64,000 bases of DNA from Globodera rostochiensis (GCA_018350325.1 JAEVLN010000002.1:5129456-5193455), one strand, 5' to 3'; positions 37,754 through 49,745 are shown, counted from the stretch's first letter. Numbers and translations: made by a program. The notes: generated by a model from the sequence alone, not told the origin.

Positions 37754-38784
37754 CCAGTCGACGTATGCTTGAAATTTCAAAATATTTCAGCCTTTTTCTC
37801 TTAAAATTAAAAAAAAATTTTCTGCCTAAAAATGTACTTCTTTAAATGTATTTTAATTCTCTTGTGTCAATGATTCTCTTCAATTCAAGCACCGTGAAAC
37901 TGCTGTGTCAATAAATTACTTTCTGATATTGTTATTGTCTATTAATTAATATTTTTCGATTTTATTAAAATTAATTATTAATTTTGACAGCCGTCTGTTA
38001 AAAATTTAAAAAAGTATGAAGAATTCATTTATCGCAGTTTGCAAAGAACATACATAAGATTTCAACACATACTACCGATTCTAATCAGTTTTCAAAGTTT
38101 TAATTTAATTTTTAACTTCTAAATTTTGCTATAAAATTAATTTTAATTCAATTATTTTTAAAATATTTTATTTTACAATGCTTCTCATTCAAATGCATTA
38201 TTTTATTTAAAATCACAAAATGAAGCGAATTTTTTTAGTTTCGGCAAAGCCTGTTTTCAACATGTTCTAGTTAGAAGTATTTAAATATTTCAATGAGCTC
38301 GGGTTTCCATGCTGCAGTATTTGATTTCTTTACTTAAAAATAATATTGTAAATTTATGTATTTTTGTAATTCTTTTATTTATTTTTGCTTTTATAATTAT
38401 TTTTAACACACGGTATCTATGTTGTATTTATTGAAATGGGCATGTCAAGCAAACACTAATTTTATTTTAATTACATTTTGTGTAAATAGCGAAGTGTTAT
38501 TGTATAAGCGGATATCTTTTTAAAAATTTATATATATAATAACATTATCAGCGAGCTTAAGGATTAAAAATGTATTTTTATAAGTATGGCTTTTTTATTT
38601 TGGAGGCATTTCTGACTTTTGTAAGAATAATTACGCAAAATTAGCTCCCTCCACAGCGATATGTGATGTAAGGTTCATAAAAACGGTGAATTTTTTAAAT
38701 AATCTTTAATTTATGGTTAATTATTTTACCATGGTTTCAACGCCCTGCGGATTTATTTTTCATGGTCATGGTCTAATATGAATT

Positions 38785-38967
38785 TTGTTGTCCAGTCTCA
38801 TTTCTTCTCAGCTCACGCTTATTTATTTTGTGCGTCTCTGGGCTTTGACGGCCTTTAAAACCGCACGTCGGTACGACATTCGCTGTTTCGGAATAGAATT
38901 CAAATTTTATTTGATGTGTTTGGTTGGTTTATTATATGACGCTCCGCATCAATTTACTTTAAAATGA
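38785..38967 (+). CDS. Coding-like ORF, unknown
   Basis: 60 codons, with a central GC-richer stretch reading VRLWALTAFKTARRYDIR and a hydrophobic segment later. Flanks are T-rich. No family recognised; may be chance or an exon. Confidence 0.2.
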   Translation: MLSSLISSQLTLIYFVRLWALTAFKTARRYDIRCFGIEFKFYLMCLVGLLYDAPHQFTLK

Positions 38968-40304
38968 CTGTTTGACTATGCAAATATTTGATTATATCTA
39001 ACTTCCTTTTTATAATTATATTTCCATAAATAATTCTGGCACGATAAATGTTTTCCAGCTTAAATAGTTTCGGAAAATGCAGATTTTTAATTTTAGGTTG
39101 GACAATAAATATTTTTATATATTTTCTAAACTTAAAACCTATGATTGCCTTTTTATGATAATTTTATTTGTAAAATTATCCACAATTGAGTGGTGATGAA
39201 TAATTAATTTTTGGTTTGAAGTATTTATTTATTAATTGTTATATGTAAATGTAATAAGAAAAACGCCGTCGCGGTTCTGAGTTTAAGACAACTTTATAAA
39301 TGCTAATTTATTTTTTTATTTATTATATAAAAACTAATAATAATTTTTTTAATTTTAATAAAATACATTCTACTCGCTGTATCTTTGAAGTTGGTGATTA
39401 ATTTTATATAATGTTCAGTTTGCTAAAATTTTTTTTAAATTATTTTAAAATTTTTACTTTTTTTCTTCTAGATATAAACGTTAAGTCCAAGTCCCCGAGT
39501 TTTGGAATAGTATGTTTGATGATAGCGTCGCCGGCGGCATTACCAGTGCTTTATCATTAAATATTTATCTAAGAATAAATTTATATAATGTATTTATTAA
39601 TTTATTTTTAGACCAATAACTGTTATTCTCTTTTGTTGTTTAAGTGTAAAAGTAGAATATGTTTTTTTATAATAATTTTATCTATTTATCTCAATAAATC
39701 ATTAAATCTACTGTTTTACTGTATAAAAAATATTGATTATTTAAATTTGAAGATAGAATGTGAGAAATTTTTTTTTCAACGAATATCGTTAATTGTTCTT
39801 TTATTGCAATTTCATGTATATATTTTAACCACATTTTGGATATTAATATATATTTTTTTGTTTCAATGATGTTTTCAAATGCACATTTTTCTATTCACAG
39901 AAAAAGGAAGTAAAAGTAAATTATTTTTAATATTTTTATTTTTTGTTCTAATTGCAATTGTTCTAATATTAAAAATTATCATTTTTTAAACCTTAGGAGA
40001 CATTAATTTTATCAACAACTTTCATCTTTTAAAACCAACGTTGTCCCACATCGCATTCCTTCAATTTCTTGGCGGTATTTTCTTCGCCCTGTTAGTCGTG
40101 AATTTTTAATTTGTTTTTTAAATTGATAGTAGTTTTTCTTACACATAAGAATTAAATTGAAGTTGCTTTAACTTTTTAAATTTTATATTATATTAATTTA
40201 GCTAATAAGAATTTTGAAATATGTATACCTTTTATATCAAATAATCGAACGATTTTGGTATAATTCAATTTCATAAATTATACGAATTTTATTTGCTTTT
40301 TAAA

Positions 40305-40440
40305 TTTTTTTGTTTTCATTTACAAAATACATAAAATGATTTTTTTATTTATATAATTCAAATTAATTAACAATGAATACATAGTCATATTAACAATACA
40401 TCTTGGAAAAGATTATGCCATATTTAAATTTTGTTATGTT
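40305..40440. repeat. Dispersed repeat, partner at 37,036-37,170
   Basis: Second copy of the 135-bp block. Its right neighbour is T-rich low-complexity sequence and differs from that of the first copy. Confidence 0.65.
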
Positions 40441-41880
40441 TACCACTTTTTTTATACTGCTTTTAGTTCTTGAAACTATACTATGTTCACTATTAAAATA
40501 AATCATCAAAATTTAATTATCATAAATAAGTAGAGTAAAAAAACAAATTATTTTTCTATTTCATATATCGAGGAGTTTGCATTTTCAACATGTCCAGAAA
40601 CAGGGTATTTTACTTCAGAATTTTTTGCAATATTTTAATAGTTTAAAAAATATTAGATTTTGGCTAAAATATACTTTTTTGCACAAAATACATAGCGTAA
40701 TAATTATTTAATATTTTCATTTATTTTTTTGTTAAATGGATGTTTTTGGATCTTGTCATTGTTTAACACAATCTCAACTCCTTGTTGGGGCTTCACGTTA
40801 TTTGCTTCGTTTAACATTTCGTTAGATTTATTTATATGTAATATCAATTTAGAAACACTTGGCATCATTGGTAAATGTGAAAAACGCTAGGTACCCTTTC
40901 AGACCAAGTTTGTTCGTATAAATCGTTTTTTCAATTCGTGCGAATTGGCTCTGGCTCATGAAGCTGATGGTTAAGCGGAAGAGTTTGGGCAAGATATAAT
41001 AATATAAGTAATTATTATTTTATTTTTAATATAAGTAAAAGCATTGGTTTTATGATCCGGCACTCACTTTTCTTGTAAGTAAAATTAATTATCGAAAGTT
41101 TTTTGTTTAATGAAAACTTTGGTCTAATATTTATTGCTAAACAAATTACATCTTCTTATACTGATATTTTATCTTGAATTTATTTAGATTTTTATTATCT
41201 TTATGTCTTTAATTTATAAGTAAGTGTTAATATTTTGCATGTGTGATAAACTCGTTTCTACATTGTAACAATTACAAAGATTCTTTTTATTATTATTTTA
41301 GCGAATTTCATTAACTATTTAATGCATTATCACGTATTTATTTGGTTAGAAAACGCGGCTACAAAATGGGAACAATTTTTATTAATTGAATCAAAATTGC
41401 TTTTGAAAAATTTGAAGAATTGATGCAAACTTGGGTTTGTAGAATATTGATCGTTTTATGTTTATTTATTTTTAATTATAATTGTAGTTAATTTTTTGAA
41501 AAAGCTGTTGGGCATTAAGAAATGATTTGAACTTTTTATAACATTTATTTTAATGTAGATAAAATTTATTTGGCTAATATACGTAATTTGCAATTTAAAT
41601 TTTGAGGTAGTCTGTCGTCAATGCCACAACGATCCACATACTAATGAATTTATTTAATTTGAATTTTCGTTTGACGGATTGATTATCACGTCGCTAATTT
41701 TTTAAAATTTTTTTACGTAAACTTATAATTATGCCCCGATGTTCTAAATTCATAAAATCGGCAGCCGGAATGCTATACCTGAATAAAACATTTTTTGAAT
41801 TCGCCCAATAAATTCTTAATATAAGGGAACGCAATTATAATGCTTTAATAATTTAAATATGTACATTAAATGAAGAAAAA

Positions 41881-42102
41881 GTGGAAGATCAGAAAAGTGT
41901 TTGCGTTCGCATCGATCGCGCTTGCTGGGCATCGCTGGGAGCGTTGGTCTGTCTTAACGGAGGGCTAAGTCGTTTCTTAAATTCCGCCACCATGGGCGTT
42001 TCTAAATCCGCCACATATATTTATGAAATGGTTTTAGACATCACAACTTTATACAACCCGCACTATCAGTTAAACCTTATACCAATGGAAAGCTCTAAAT
42101 GA
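41881..42102 (+). CDS. Coding-like ORF in a GC-rich island, unknown
   Basis: The open frame spans 73 codons but begins at GTG; the first in-frame ATG is at 41,992. The 5' half reads CVRIDRACWASLGALVCLNG and is clearly GC-richer than its surroundings, so it could be an internal exon whose frame is open upstream. The end overlaps the hairpin at 42,077-42,136. No family recognised. Confidence 0.22.
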   Translation: MEDQKSVCVRIDRACWASLGALVCLNGGLSRFLNSATMGVSKSATYIYEMVLDITTLYNPHYQLNLIPMESSK

Positions 42103-42136
42103 GTAGAAAAAGCAATATAGCATTCCATTGGTATAA
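42077..42136. repeat. 60-nt hairpin with an 18-bp stem
   Basis: TTATACCAATGGAAAGCT and AGCATTCCATTGGTATAA pair with 17 of 18 matches around a 24-nt loop. Size and stem length are in the range of a small-RNA precursor or a tiny MITE. It overlaps the end of a coding-like ORF, and no TA or other duplication is obvious at its ends. Confidence 0.5.
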
Positions 42137-45100
42137 ATTATGTTAAACCGCATTTAGGTGATTTATTTTATTATTTTGTCGTTAATAAGATTTAAATTTT
42201 AATTAATCATGGTTTATAATAATGCAATGCTAAATTAAAATTTTTATTAAGCACACAAGTTTATTTATTACTAATGTTTCTTATTTGATTTATTTGGCCT
42301 TTACATTTTTTATAAAGATAATTTTGTATTTCAGTTTGATCTTGCGTTTTCTCTGTTTAAAATGCCAAATTTATTTATTAATTATATACAAATAATATTT
42401 TTTATATGAAATAAAAAGTAAATCCAATATAAATTAATTTTTATTGTTTCCTTAAGATAAATTTTTATTAAGAAAACAATTTGTATTCTTTATTTTTTTT
42501 AAACAAAACGCGGGCCATATTCGCCTCTAAAACCGCTGGATTAGCTCATCGGGTCGTGCCATGGCTACTCTGTGTAGCTCACGAAGCATCTTTGTCGAGT
42601 TATAATTATCATAGAGTGAGTGAGTCGGGATTTCGTAAATTAACGCCCTTTCGTTGATCCCCATAGTTTTTACAATTTTTTTTGAATTATTTTACATTTC
42701 TTTTTATTTTTGTAAGAATATTCTTCGCTAAAAAAATTGAGTGTTGTCGGAATGAATGTTGTTGGGTAGGTCGGATGGGCGGGGGGTCCAATTCTTTTGT
42801 GTGCGGGCAGTGTGCCAATGCCTCTCGGTGATGACATTATTTTGTTTTCAAATTTAGTTATGTAACTTTCTTAGTTAATATTGTTGTTTATCCATGTATA
42901 TATTATAAAACCATATGAGTTTATTATAAAGCATGATTTTTTTTAAAATTCTCCCCGTCTAAGTATTCATAATATTTTCTCCGGTTTCCGCAACTGTTTG
43001 CGCGCGTTTACGTAGTACACCTAGTTATTTATTTTTTGATGTCTAATTAATTATGTATCCTTATTTAAAAATAAAAATTTAAAAAAATGTTATACCTTTG
43101 AGTTTTAATTGAGATGATTTGTAACGTTAATTTATTGTCATCGAGCTCACATTTGAGTAATTAAACTCGCAATGTGCAAAAAGTTTTAATTTGATTACAG
43201 TATAAGCAATGTTTTACTATACGACGATCCCTGTTGGCTAAAATTTATTACCTTATCGATAATAGTTTAATTTGTAATTTTTAATTGGCTTTTGTATTTA
43301 CTAACAAATAAAGTAGTTAGCAATTCTTGAGGTTGTACAGTGGTTTTTTCACCCGATGGGCGCAAGACGAGCAGTAGAGCTATTTATCTAACTTGCGCTT
43401 GCACCAAATTAATTGCGCCTAATGCCCTTACTGAACGAACATATGACCATGATTGTTTTTATGTATTAAGTTATTGCATCAGTAAGGTTTACTTTTTGTG
43501 ATCAAACCAATAGGGGAAATGTTAACTAATGTTTGAAAATTGATCACTGGTACAAAAAGGGAATTGATCACTGTGATTTGAGAAGATTTGGAAGGTGAGT
43601 TGTTTAGTTGTCGATTTCGATGATATTCCAATTCCGTGGTTGGGTTGTATTCGCTGTAGAAGTTAACCGCTTCAGCGCTTTTATCCACGGACTTAAATTG
43701 GTTTAGTGTTTTTTATTTGGGTTCTTTATTATTATTACGTTTTTCTTTATTGAATTGATTGCTTTTTTAAATATTTTCAATGCTACCTCCTTTTCAATTT
43801 CTTGTTCAAACCAACACGGGAAATGTGAACAAATGTTTGAAAATTGATCACTGGTACAAAAAGGGAATTGAACACTGTGATTGGAGAAGATTTGGAAGGT
43901 GAGTTGTGTTGTTGTCCTCTAGATGAGGCACTGTTGGAATGATGTCGGTAGAGCCAAATCCGTTCCCTTTTATACTCTCGACACCAGCGCCGGGCAAGGT
44001 GGTCCGTCAAAGTGTTCCAAATTGGGGCCAAAATCAATTTGCGTTCCAATTTTATTTGTTTGTCCTTTTCTAATACTTTCTTTCACATGTTTATTTTTCC
44101 AATTTCTTCTTTTTTTATTTTTTATTTGGAACCATTTTCGTTCCATTTATTTATTACTAATTTTCCCATTTTAATGCTATTCTATTTTCGCAACATTTTT
44201 GTTTTATTCAATTTCAAACCGTAAATTTATTGCTTTATTATCGCGGCTATTTTATTTGGTATTTCGGTGAGGCAAGTTTATTGGATCTCTGCAATCCTCT
44301 TTTCTTTTCATTCTTCAAATTTATCTTTTAAATGTTTTATGATATTTTAAATATTATTGTATTTATTTCATTTATTATTTTACTTTAATTTTTTACTTCT
44401 TATCTTATTTTTGATCACTTTTTCTTTTTTTGCGGTCTTCGCGACATACATAGAAAATGGATTTATTTACGCTACAACTAAGCAATAAACATAAAATAAG
44501 TTGCTTTTGCCTTTTATTTTTTAAATAAGTTATAATATGATATTTTTTTGTTATTTTTAAATCGTTAATATTGATTTTTATTTGTATTATCAATAAACAA
44601 AACCTTGTCACTATTCTTCGATTCGATAATCGAGTATAGTTTTTACACTGCTTTAAATTAAAATCTTTATTCAATTGAATGCCATAATTTTTTTTGAATG
44701 ATTTTACATTTATATTTATTTTTATATGAACATTTTTCGCTAAAAAAATTTTATTTTACTTATATTTAGGCTTTGATTTATAACTAATTTTTTGATAAAT
44801 ATCACAATAATATAAACAAGCTTCTTGAATACCAAAGAGGTGTTTGAAACTAAAAAGAATTCAAAAATATTGTGCTAAAAAACAATTTTGGAGGAATTGC
44901 ATTCTCTAATAAAAAAATTCGCTATTTTTAAGAAAATTGAAGAATTTCAAGATTGTCAACAGAATCAACAAACCGTCTCTTTTGTAGCACCAAAGAAATT
45001 GCTTTCTCTTTCTGAAAAAATATTGCCAAAAAAATTATTGCTATTTTTTTTAATATTAAATCTCCTATAATTAGATTAATTTTAAAAAAAGAGTTTAATT

Positions 45101-45326
45101 TAATAGTAACAAACTTGATGCCGGTTTTAAAAAAACGGGAACTGAATATTTTGTTGCAGAAGATGCAAAAGTTACAGAAATACAAAATCTTATCTTATAT
45201 GTTCTTTCTCAGAAATGGATAAATTTACGAAACAAAGTTTAACACTGAGCCATAGAAGATTTAAGGAAAGTGTTGTGCAAAAGAGATTAATTATGCATTT
45301 TTCATGATTTTCTTGATCGCTTTGAT
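42137..45326. other. T-rich gene-poor stretch
   Basis: Beyond the repeat pair at 43.5-43.9 kb no gene is supported. A + frame near 44,888-45,000 (reads EEFQDCQQNQQTVSFVAPKK) is protein-like but short and lacks context. Confidence 0.4.
43501..43915 (-). repeat. Direct repeat pair (43,501-43,610 and 43,804-43,915) preserving a peptide
   Basis: Two blocks of about 110 bp, about 88% similar, start 303 bp apart. Both share TGTTTGAAAATTGATCACTGG, a GGTACAAAAAGGGAATTG word and GGAAGGTGAGTTGT. On the minus strand both read NSPSKSS, an ITV-NSLFVPVINFQT word and ISP/ISR-GL. So the peptide is conserved across copies, although neither lies in a long ORF. They may be repeated exons or a relic of a repeated protein. 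Confidence 0.5.
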
Positions 45327-45770
45327 CTATTTTGAAACCCCTTTATAAATTATTAAATTTGTTTTATTATAAGATATTTTGAATTGTTTCGTAAAACTCG
45401 CGGAGTTAATTCGAGCCTTCTGCTTGTCGCTTGGTTTCGATTGCCTCTGGTCGTCCCATTCTTTCTGTCGTTTGCGAAGTTCATTCAGTTCGGTTAGGAC
45501 CGCGTTAACTTTTTTAATTGATAAATTTTTGGAGGTCATTCTATTTTTTTATGCAGGATTAAATTCAAAATTGAACGGCGCGCAATTTTTTATCCATTTA
45601 ATTCGAGAAGGCTGTCGTGTGAGGCATTTTTTATACATAGGACCTGTCACTTATCGGCTGCTTTGCCAATGATTACGGCAACAACTTAAGACATGGTTTA
45701 TTTTTCTCTGATTAGCTCTGCTTGGGCTTTTTCTTCCTCAATTGCTTCCTGGATCTGGTGGGGGGGATCT
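45327..45770 (-). CDS. Charged helical protein fragments, possibly one small gene pair
   Basis: On the minus strand, 45,770-45,708 reads HQIQEAIEEEKAQAELIREK and stops. 45,539-45,327 is a 70-codon ORF starting MTSKNLSIKKVNAVLTELNE, continuing with a Lys/Arg/Glu/Gln-rich helical stretch and becoming AT-rich after about codon 53. Composition of both is typical of coiled-coil proteins. They may be the end of one gene and the start of another, or exons of a retroelement gag-like protein, but no motif identifies them. Confidence 0.3.
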
Positions 45771-47769
45771 CGATGATTAATTTTTTTTAATATTTATTGC
45801 CGATTCCTGATTTTATTTTACATCATATTTAAAGTTTTAAAAGTTCAATGATGATTTGCATTGTTTTTTATTAATATATATTTGGTTTCAAACGTAAATT
45901 TCATTTATCGAATTAAAGTAGATTTTTTTGCCGGTTTTAAAATTCACTTCAGAGTTATTATGTGGTTTATATTAAGGCTTTGTACTGATTTGAATTTAGT
46001 AAAAAAAGTAGCTATAAGCTTTAACATTAATTTGTGCTGTGGTGAGTCTTATTCACGGAGACCGTTTGGAAAAGGTCTTTTTTAAAAACGGGATTTCCAC
46101 TTTATGAAGAATATTGGTTTTCAGATCTTGCAGTAAAAATTACCACGGCATTTTTATTTTTTCGAATCCCAACGAAGATAGGTAAAAAGGAAGTATATTC
46201 CTTGTCCATACCATCCATGGATAGGTGCGCCAAATATTTTGCCAGAATATTTTTAAAAAAAGTAACTTTTTTTTATGTTAAAATTTTTGATCGTTTAAAT
46301 TTTTGCAGAAGTTATTGTTAATATATTTTTTAAATTATGCTTTATTTTGTTGTTTTTTTGTATTACGTTAATTATTATTTCCAAGCCTACACCGTTTCAA
46401 ATATTAAAATTGTATTCTATTTTAATTTAATGTTGTTTGATGCGCGCTTATTTTAATATTTATTCATTATTAACTATATTCTTACTCTTTTTTCTTTAAA
46501 GTTGTTGTCAACCATAATATTGTGAGTTTAATACATTTCTGCTCAGGTTTTTTTGAAGATTGGGCATAATCTCTGTAAGGTGCAAAAAAAAATCTTTACA
46601 TTTTTTTCTTCTTTATTTTTAGGTTTTACAATATTTTTTGTTTATACTTTTTTGGCTTATTTTAGTTATGTATAGATTATTTATAATTTCTTTTGTTTTT
46701 ATATTTAAGGAACACTAATTTGTAAATTGGTACATCATGGCCCTCGAACACGTAACAAAACTCGTCATCCTGTTCGAAAGCTCAATGGTGTACTGTATTT
46801 GTTTTTCTTATTATTTTTCATTTAAGTTTTAAGGAATTTTAATTTAATCAAATTTTATTAACTTTATTGATTTATTTTATATTCAATAATTTTATAAAAT
46901 TTATTAAATTTTTTGATTTATTCATTTTAACTAAATTTCTAAATGAAGATTTCAGTTATCGGTATACCATAATTTTTCAAATTATCAGCCGTTTCCGGAC
47001 CTCCGGTTTTGGGTTTCTGCGAGCAGTACCAGGCACTTCAATTTCCGGGTGTCGCAACCGCGTTTCGTGATGCACGAAGTCTGGCTTAAATTTGAATATA
47101 CATACATTAGTGTTAAAACATTTGGCTAATAATTCGTTGGAAACAGATCATTCAAAATTATTTTACAAACGCTCGATATCGAACTTACAAATTTGCTCAT
47201 TTATTTCACTTTGACAAAATACGCCAATTGGCTATGGTCTTAAGGTTCCACAAATACGCAGTCCCTTTTTCACATCCTTATACTTACTTTATTCTATAAT
47301 TGATCCAAAGTGTTTTACTTTCATTGTTTTTTAAACTTTTTGTAAGATATTGTTAAATTTATTGGCCTTTATTTTTCTTTTATTTGATAAATTTAATAAT
47401 TTTTATGCTTCGAGCCTGTTGAATCTCTGCTGAATAACGCGAGAATGCGTTGTTTTGTTTTATTATCCGATTTTCCGTGGATGGCCAAAACATCTTTTAT
47501 CCATGCCTTCAAATTATTACTATAGTTTAATAGCATTGATTTAATAGATAACGGCTTAATATTATATTCTAATATTTTATGGAATTAAATTTTATTTAAT
47601 TATTTTCTGCTTAATCAAACATGGTGTTGATGCTTTAATTGTATATTCATCTTTAATATTAAATTTCATTGAATATTTTAGAAATAGATTAACGATTCTT
47701 ATATCAATAATTTTGTTGAAACCTTACATTTTGAAATAAATATTTTTCGAATTGTGTTATGAGGAGTAT
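45771..47769. other. T-rich gene-poor stretch before the Maverick region
   Basis: No supported gene. Short islands near 46,035-46,090, 46,730-46,790 and 46,985-47,075 have open frames but no recognisable motif. Confidence 0.45.
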
Positions 47770-47995
47770 CAGGCCCAATTTTTGGGTGTAAAATTTACAC
47801 CAGGAAGCGGGGACAAGTGAGTCCCAGCCCCCACCCTTTTTCCCTTCCCTTCACATTCGCACAGGGGGAGGTCGGCCGCACACACGTGCGCGGGGGTCGG
47901 TCGCACACACGTGCGCGGGGGAAGGTACAACCACGCGTGAGGGATTTGCGCGCCGGAAAGGAAGAAGAGGGGGCGCGCATTTGATTTCATGTAAA
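47770..47995. repeat. GC-rich block, candidate left end of the Maverick
   Basis: An abrupt GC-rich block about 140 bp upstream of the integrase start. It opens with AGGCCCAATTTTTGGGTG, then an imperfect palindrome GGTGTAAA-A-TTTACACC at 47,783-47,801, and contains a 25-bp unit (GTCGG-CGCACACACGTGCGCG) repeated twice in tandem near 47,868-47,920 around a CACGTG core. Mavericks place the integrase near an end and have terminal inverted repeats starting with AG. No inverted copy was found in the window, so the boundary is unproven. Confidence 0.35.
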
Positions 47996-48135
47996 AAATA
48001 TTAAATGAAAATATGCGGCAGATTTTTGAAATTATTATTGTAAGACAAAATACGAAACTGTTTTTTCAAACAAATTTGTCGCTTTAAAAGTATAAATAAT
48101 AATTATAAAAACGCTATTTATATTAATATAATAAA

Positions 48136-49212
48136 ATGGCCAAAGCTATCGAAAAAATATTATCAAAAATATACTTTGACCTTAAATCTCCGGCAAGTTA
48201 TGCAGGAATAAATAAAATTTTAGCGGAAGCAAAGAAAACAAACTCAAAAATAAAACTCAAAGATGTTAACGAATTTCTCGAAAAACAAAGAACCTATACT
48301 ATTCACAAACCCACTAGGAAGCCTAAACCTCGGTTAAAGACAATACCTAGTGGCTTTCACACCGACTGGCAATGCGATCTTTGTATTTTTGACCAATTAA
48401 AGCAATATAACAATGAATACAAATATTTATTGGTCTGCATCGACGTTCTGAGTCGAATGCTTTTTGTTGCCCCGGTGAAGTCAAAAAGAAGTGAGGATAT
48501 GATAGAGGCTTTTGAGAGGATCTTTAAAAAATCAAATATTCTTCCAAATAAAATATATAGCGACAGCGGACTAGAGTTTCAGGCAAACAAAATGAAAACA
48601 TATTTCAAAGACAAAACAATAATAAAAAATGTAATGCATAGTCCCCATCTCCATGCGGGAGTTGTGGAGAGGGCGAATCGAACAATAAAGGAGCGTCTCT
48701 ATAGATACTTTACCCAAAACAATACCCATAGATGGGTTGATGTCATTGATAAAATTATTGAAAATATTAACAACAGTGTTCACAGAACAATTGGGATGAA
48801 GCCAAAGGACGTAACATTTAAAAATGCCCAGGTTTTATGGGAAAAAGTATACGGGGAAAAAGACATCCCAATACCCAAACCAAAATTTAATGTTGACGAT
48901 TTTGTACGAATTACCAAAGAGAAGGGTACATTTGCAAAGGGGTATTATCCAAATTTTACAGAAGAAGTATTTAAAATCACCAAGGTCATTCCCGGCATTC
49001 CAACGGCCTATAGAATTGATGATCTTAACGGGGATGAAATAAAAGGAATTTTTTATAACCAGGAGCTAGTTAAAACACCTGAACCTCCAAAATTCAAAGA
49101 AGCCGAAATCATTAAAACCCGCGTCCGTAAAGGGCTTAAAGAGCATCTTGTGAGGTGGATAGGAGAAAATAAACCCAACAGCTGGGTGAAAGACTCAGAC
49201 CTTTTAAATTAA
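48136..49212 (+). CDS. Maverick/Polinton DDE integrase with C-terminal chromodomain
   Basis: 358 aa, intact, no intron. It would insert the linear element DNA into the chromosome. Residues 1-65 are the N-terminal region typical of Polinton integrases (YTIHKP at 54-59). The retroviral-type rve core carries D81 (WQCDL), D143 (YSDSGLEF) and E178 (GVVERANRT), giving the DD35E spacing. Residues 250-310 look like the SH3-like DNA-binding part (NVDDFVRI). Residues 322-357 are a chromodomain-like segment (LVRWIGENKPNSWV): two cage Trp residues (341, 350) are present, but the usual first aromatic is not obvious, so methyl-lysine binding is uncertain. It is the only clear + strand gene of the element and converges on the minus-strand block, 33 bp from the next stop. 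Start: first ATG in an AT-rich leader. Confidence 0.95.
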   Translation: MAKAIEKILSKIYFDLKSPASYAGINKILAEAKKTNSKIKLKDVNEFLEKQRTYTIHKPTRKPKPRLKTIPSGFHTDWQCDLCIFDQLKQYNNEYKYLLVCIDVLSRMLFVAPVKSKRSEDMIEAFERIFKKSNILPNKIYSDSGLEFQANKMKTYFKDKTIIKNVMHSPHLHAGVVERANRTIKERLYRYFTQNNTHRWVDVIDKIIENINNSVHRTIGMKPKDVTFKNAQVLWEKVYGEKDIPIPKPKFNVDDFVRITKEKGTFAKGYYPNFTEEVFKITKVIPGIPTAYRIDDLNGDEIKGIFYNQELVKTPEPPKFKEAEIIKTRVRKGLKEHLVRWIGENKPNSWVKDSDLLN

Positions 49213-49244
49213 TCAACAAATTTTATTGTTTCCCAATAAAAAAA

Positions 49245-49745
49245 TCAACCCTGGTGTACAAAAATTTCAAGCATGCGGCAATTTATCATTCGCATGTTTT
49301 CATCAAAATTCAAGCACTTAAATTCAACATCAGAGGGCATTGTTTCACCACGATGGTGTACGCGAACATGTTGTTGGCAGTGTCCGACCCCATAGATGAC
49401 ATATGGGAACTCCGCTGGACAGAACGGACACTTATACAGGCTCAGACGCAAATGTCTTAACGACTCGAACAATAAAAAATTAACTTGACGTGGAAAAAAA
49501 CTTACACAACATTGGTATGATGCGCTTGGGCCGCGAGGTGGTAATAACCCGAACATATTGTGCATTTTTCTGGCCCCGCTCTTCCATTATGAGTATTTGC
49601 CAATACCTGATGAAACGTTTTTTATTCGAACCTAAAATATCTTTACCTTCTCAATTCCTCGAACACACCCCCAGAAGGCGTTGTGGATCCAAATCGAGAC
49701 CTCGACGATTTTTTCGGGCGAGTTTTGTTTCTTTATGTTTTCCAT
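49245..49745 (-). CDS. C2H2 zinc-finger protein, three exons
   Basis: Exons 49,745-49,647, 49,606-49,508 and 49,463-49,245 (introns 40 and 44 bp, all phase 0) give 138 codons. The second exon carries KCTICSGYYHLAAQAHH and the third YKCPFCPAEF followed by GHCQQHVRVHH. These make two finger-like Cys2-His2 units; the second has an unusually long loop. A likely role is nucleic-acid binding; the target is unknown. The splice choices were made because they bring the Cys/His pattern into one frame; the second donor could lie 2 bp away. The gene is tail to tail with the integrase. No family name can be given. Confidence 0.65.

Larger units (their letters stand above)
37754..41880. other. T-rich gene-poor stretch
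   Basis: Apart from the ORF at 38,785 and the repeat at 40,305, no feature is supported. GC-richer islands near 38,640-38,680, 39,480-39,545 and 40,890-40,990 are short and have no motifs I recognise. Confidence 0.45.

Noticed and set aside
47769..47990. 73-codon ORF with repeated PRTCVRPT words near the integrase
   Set aside because: Translation of the tandem 25-bp GC-rich repeat; no support as a gene.
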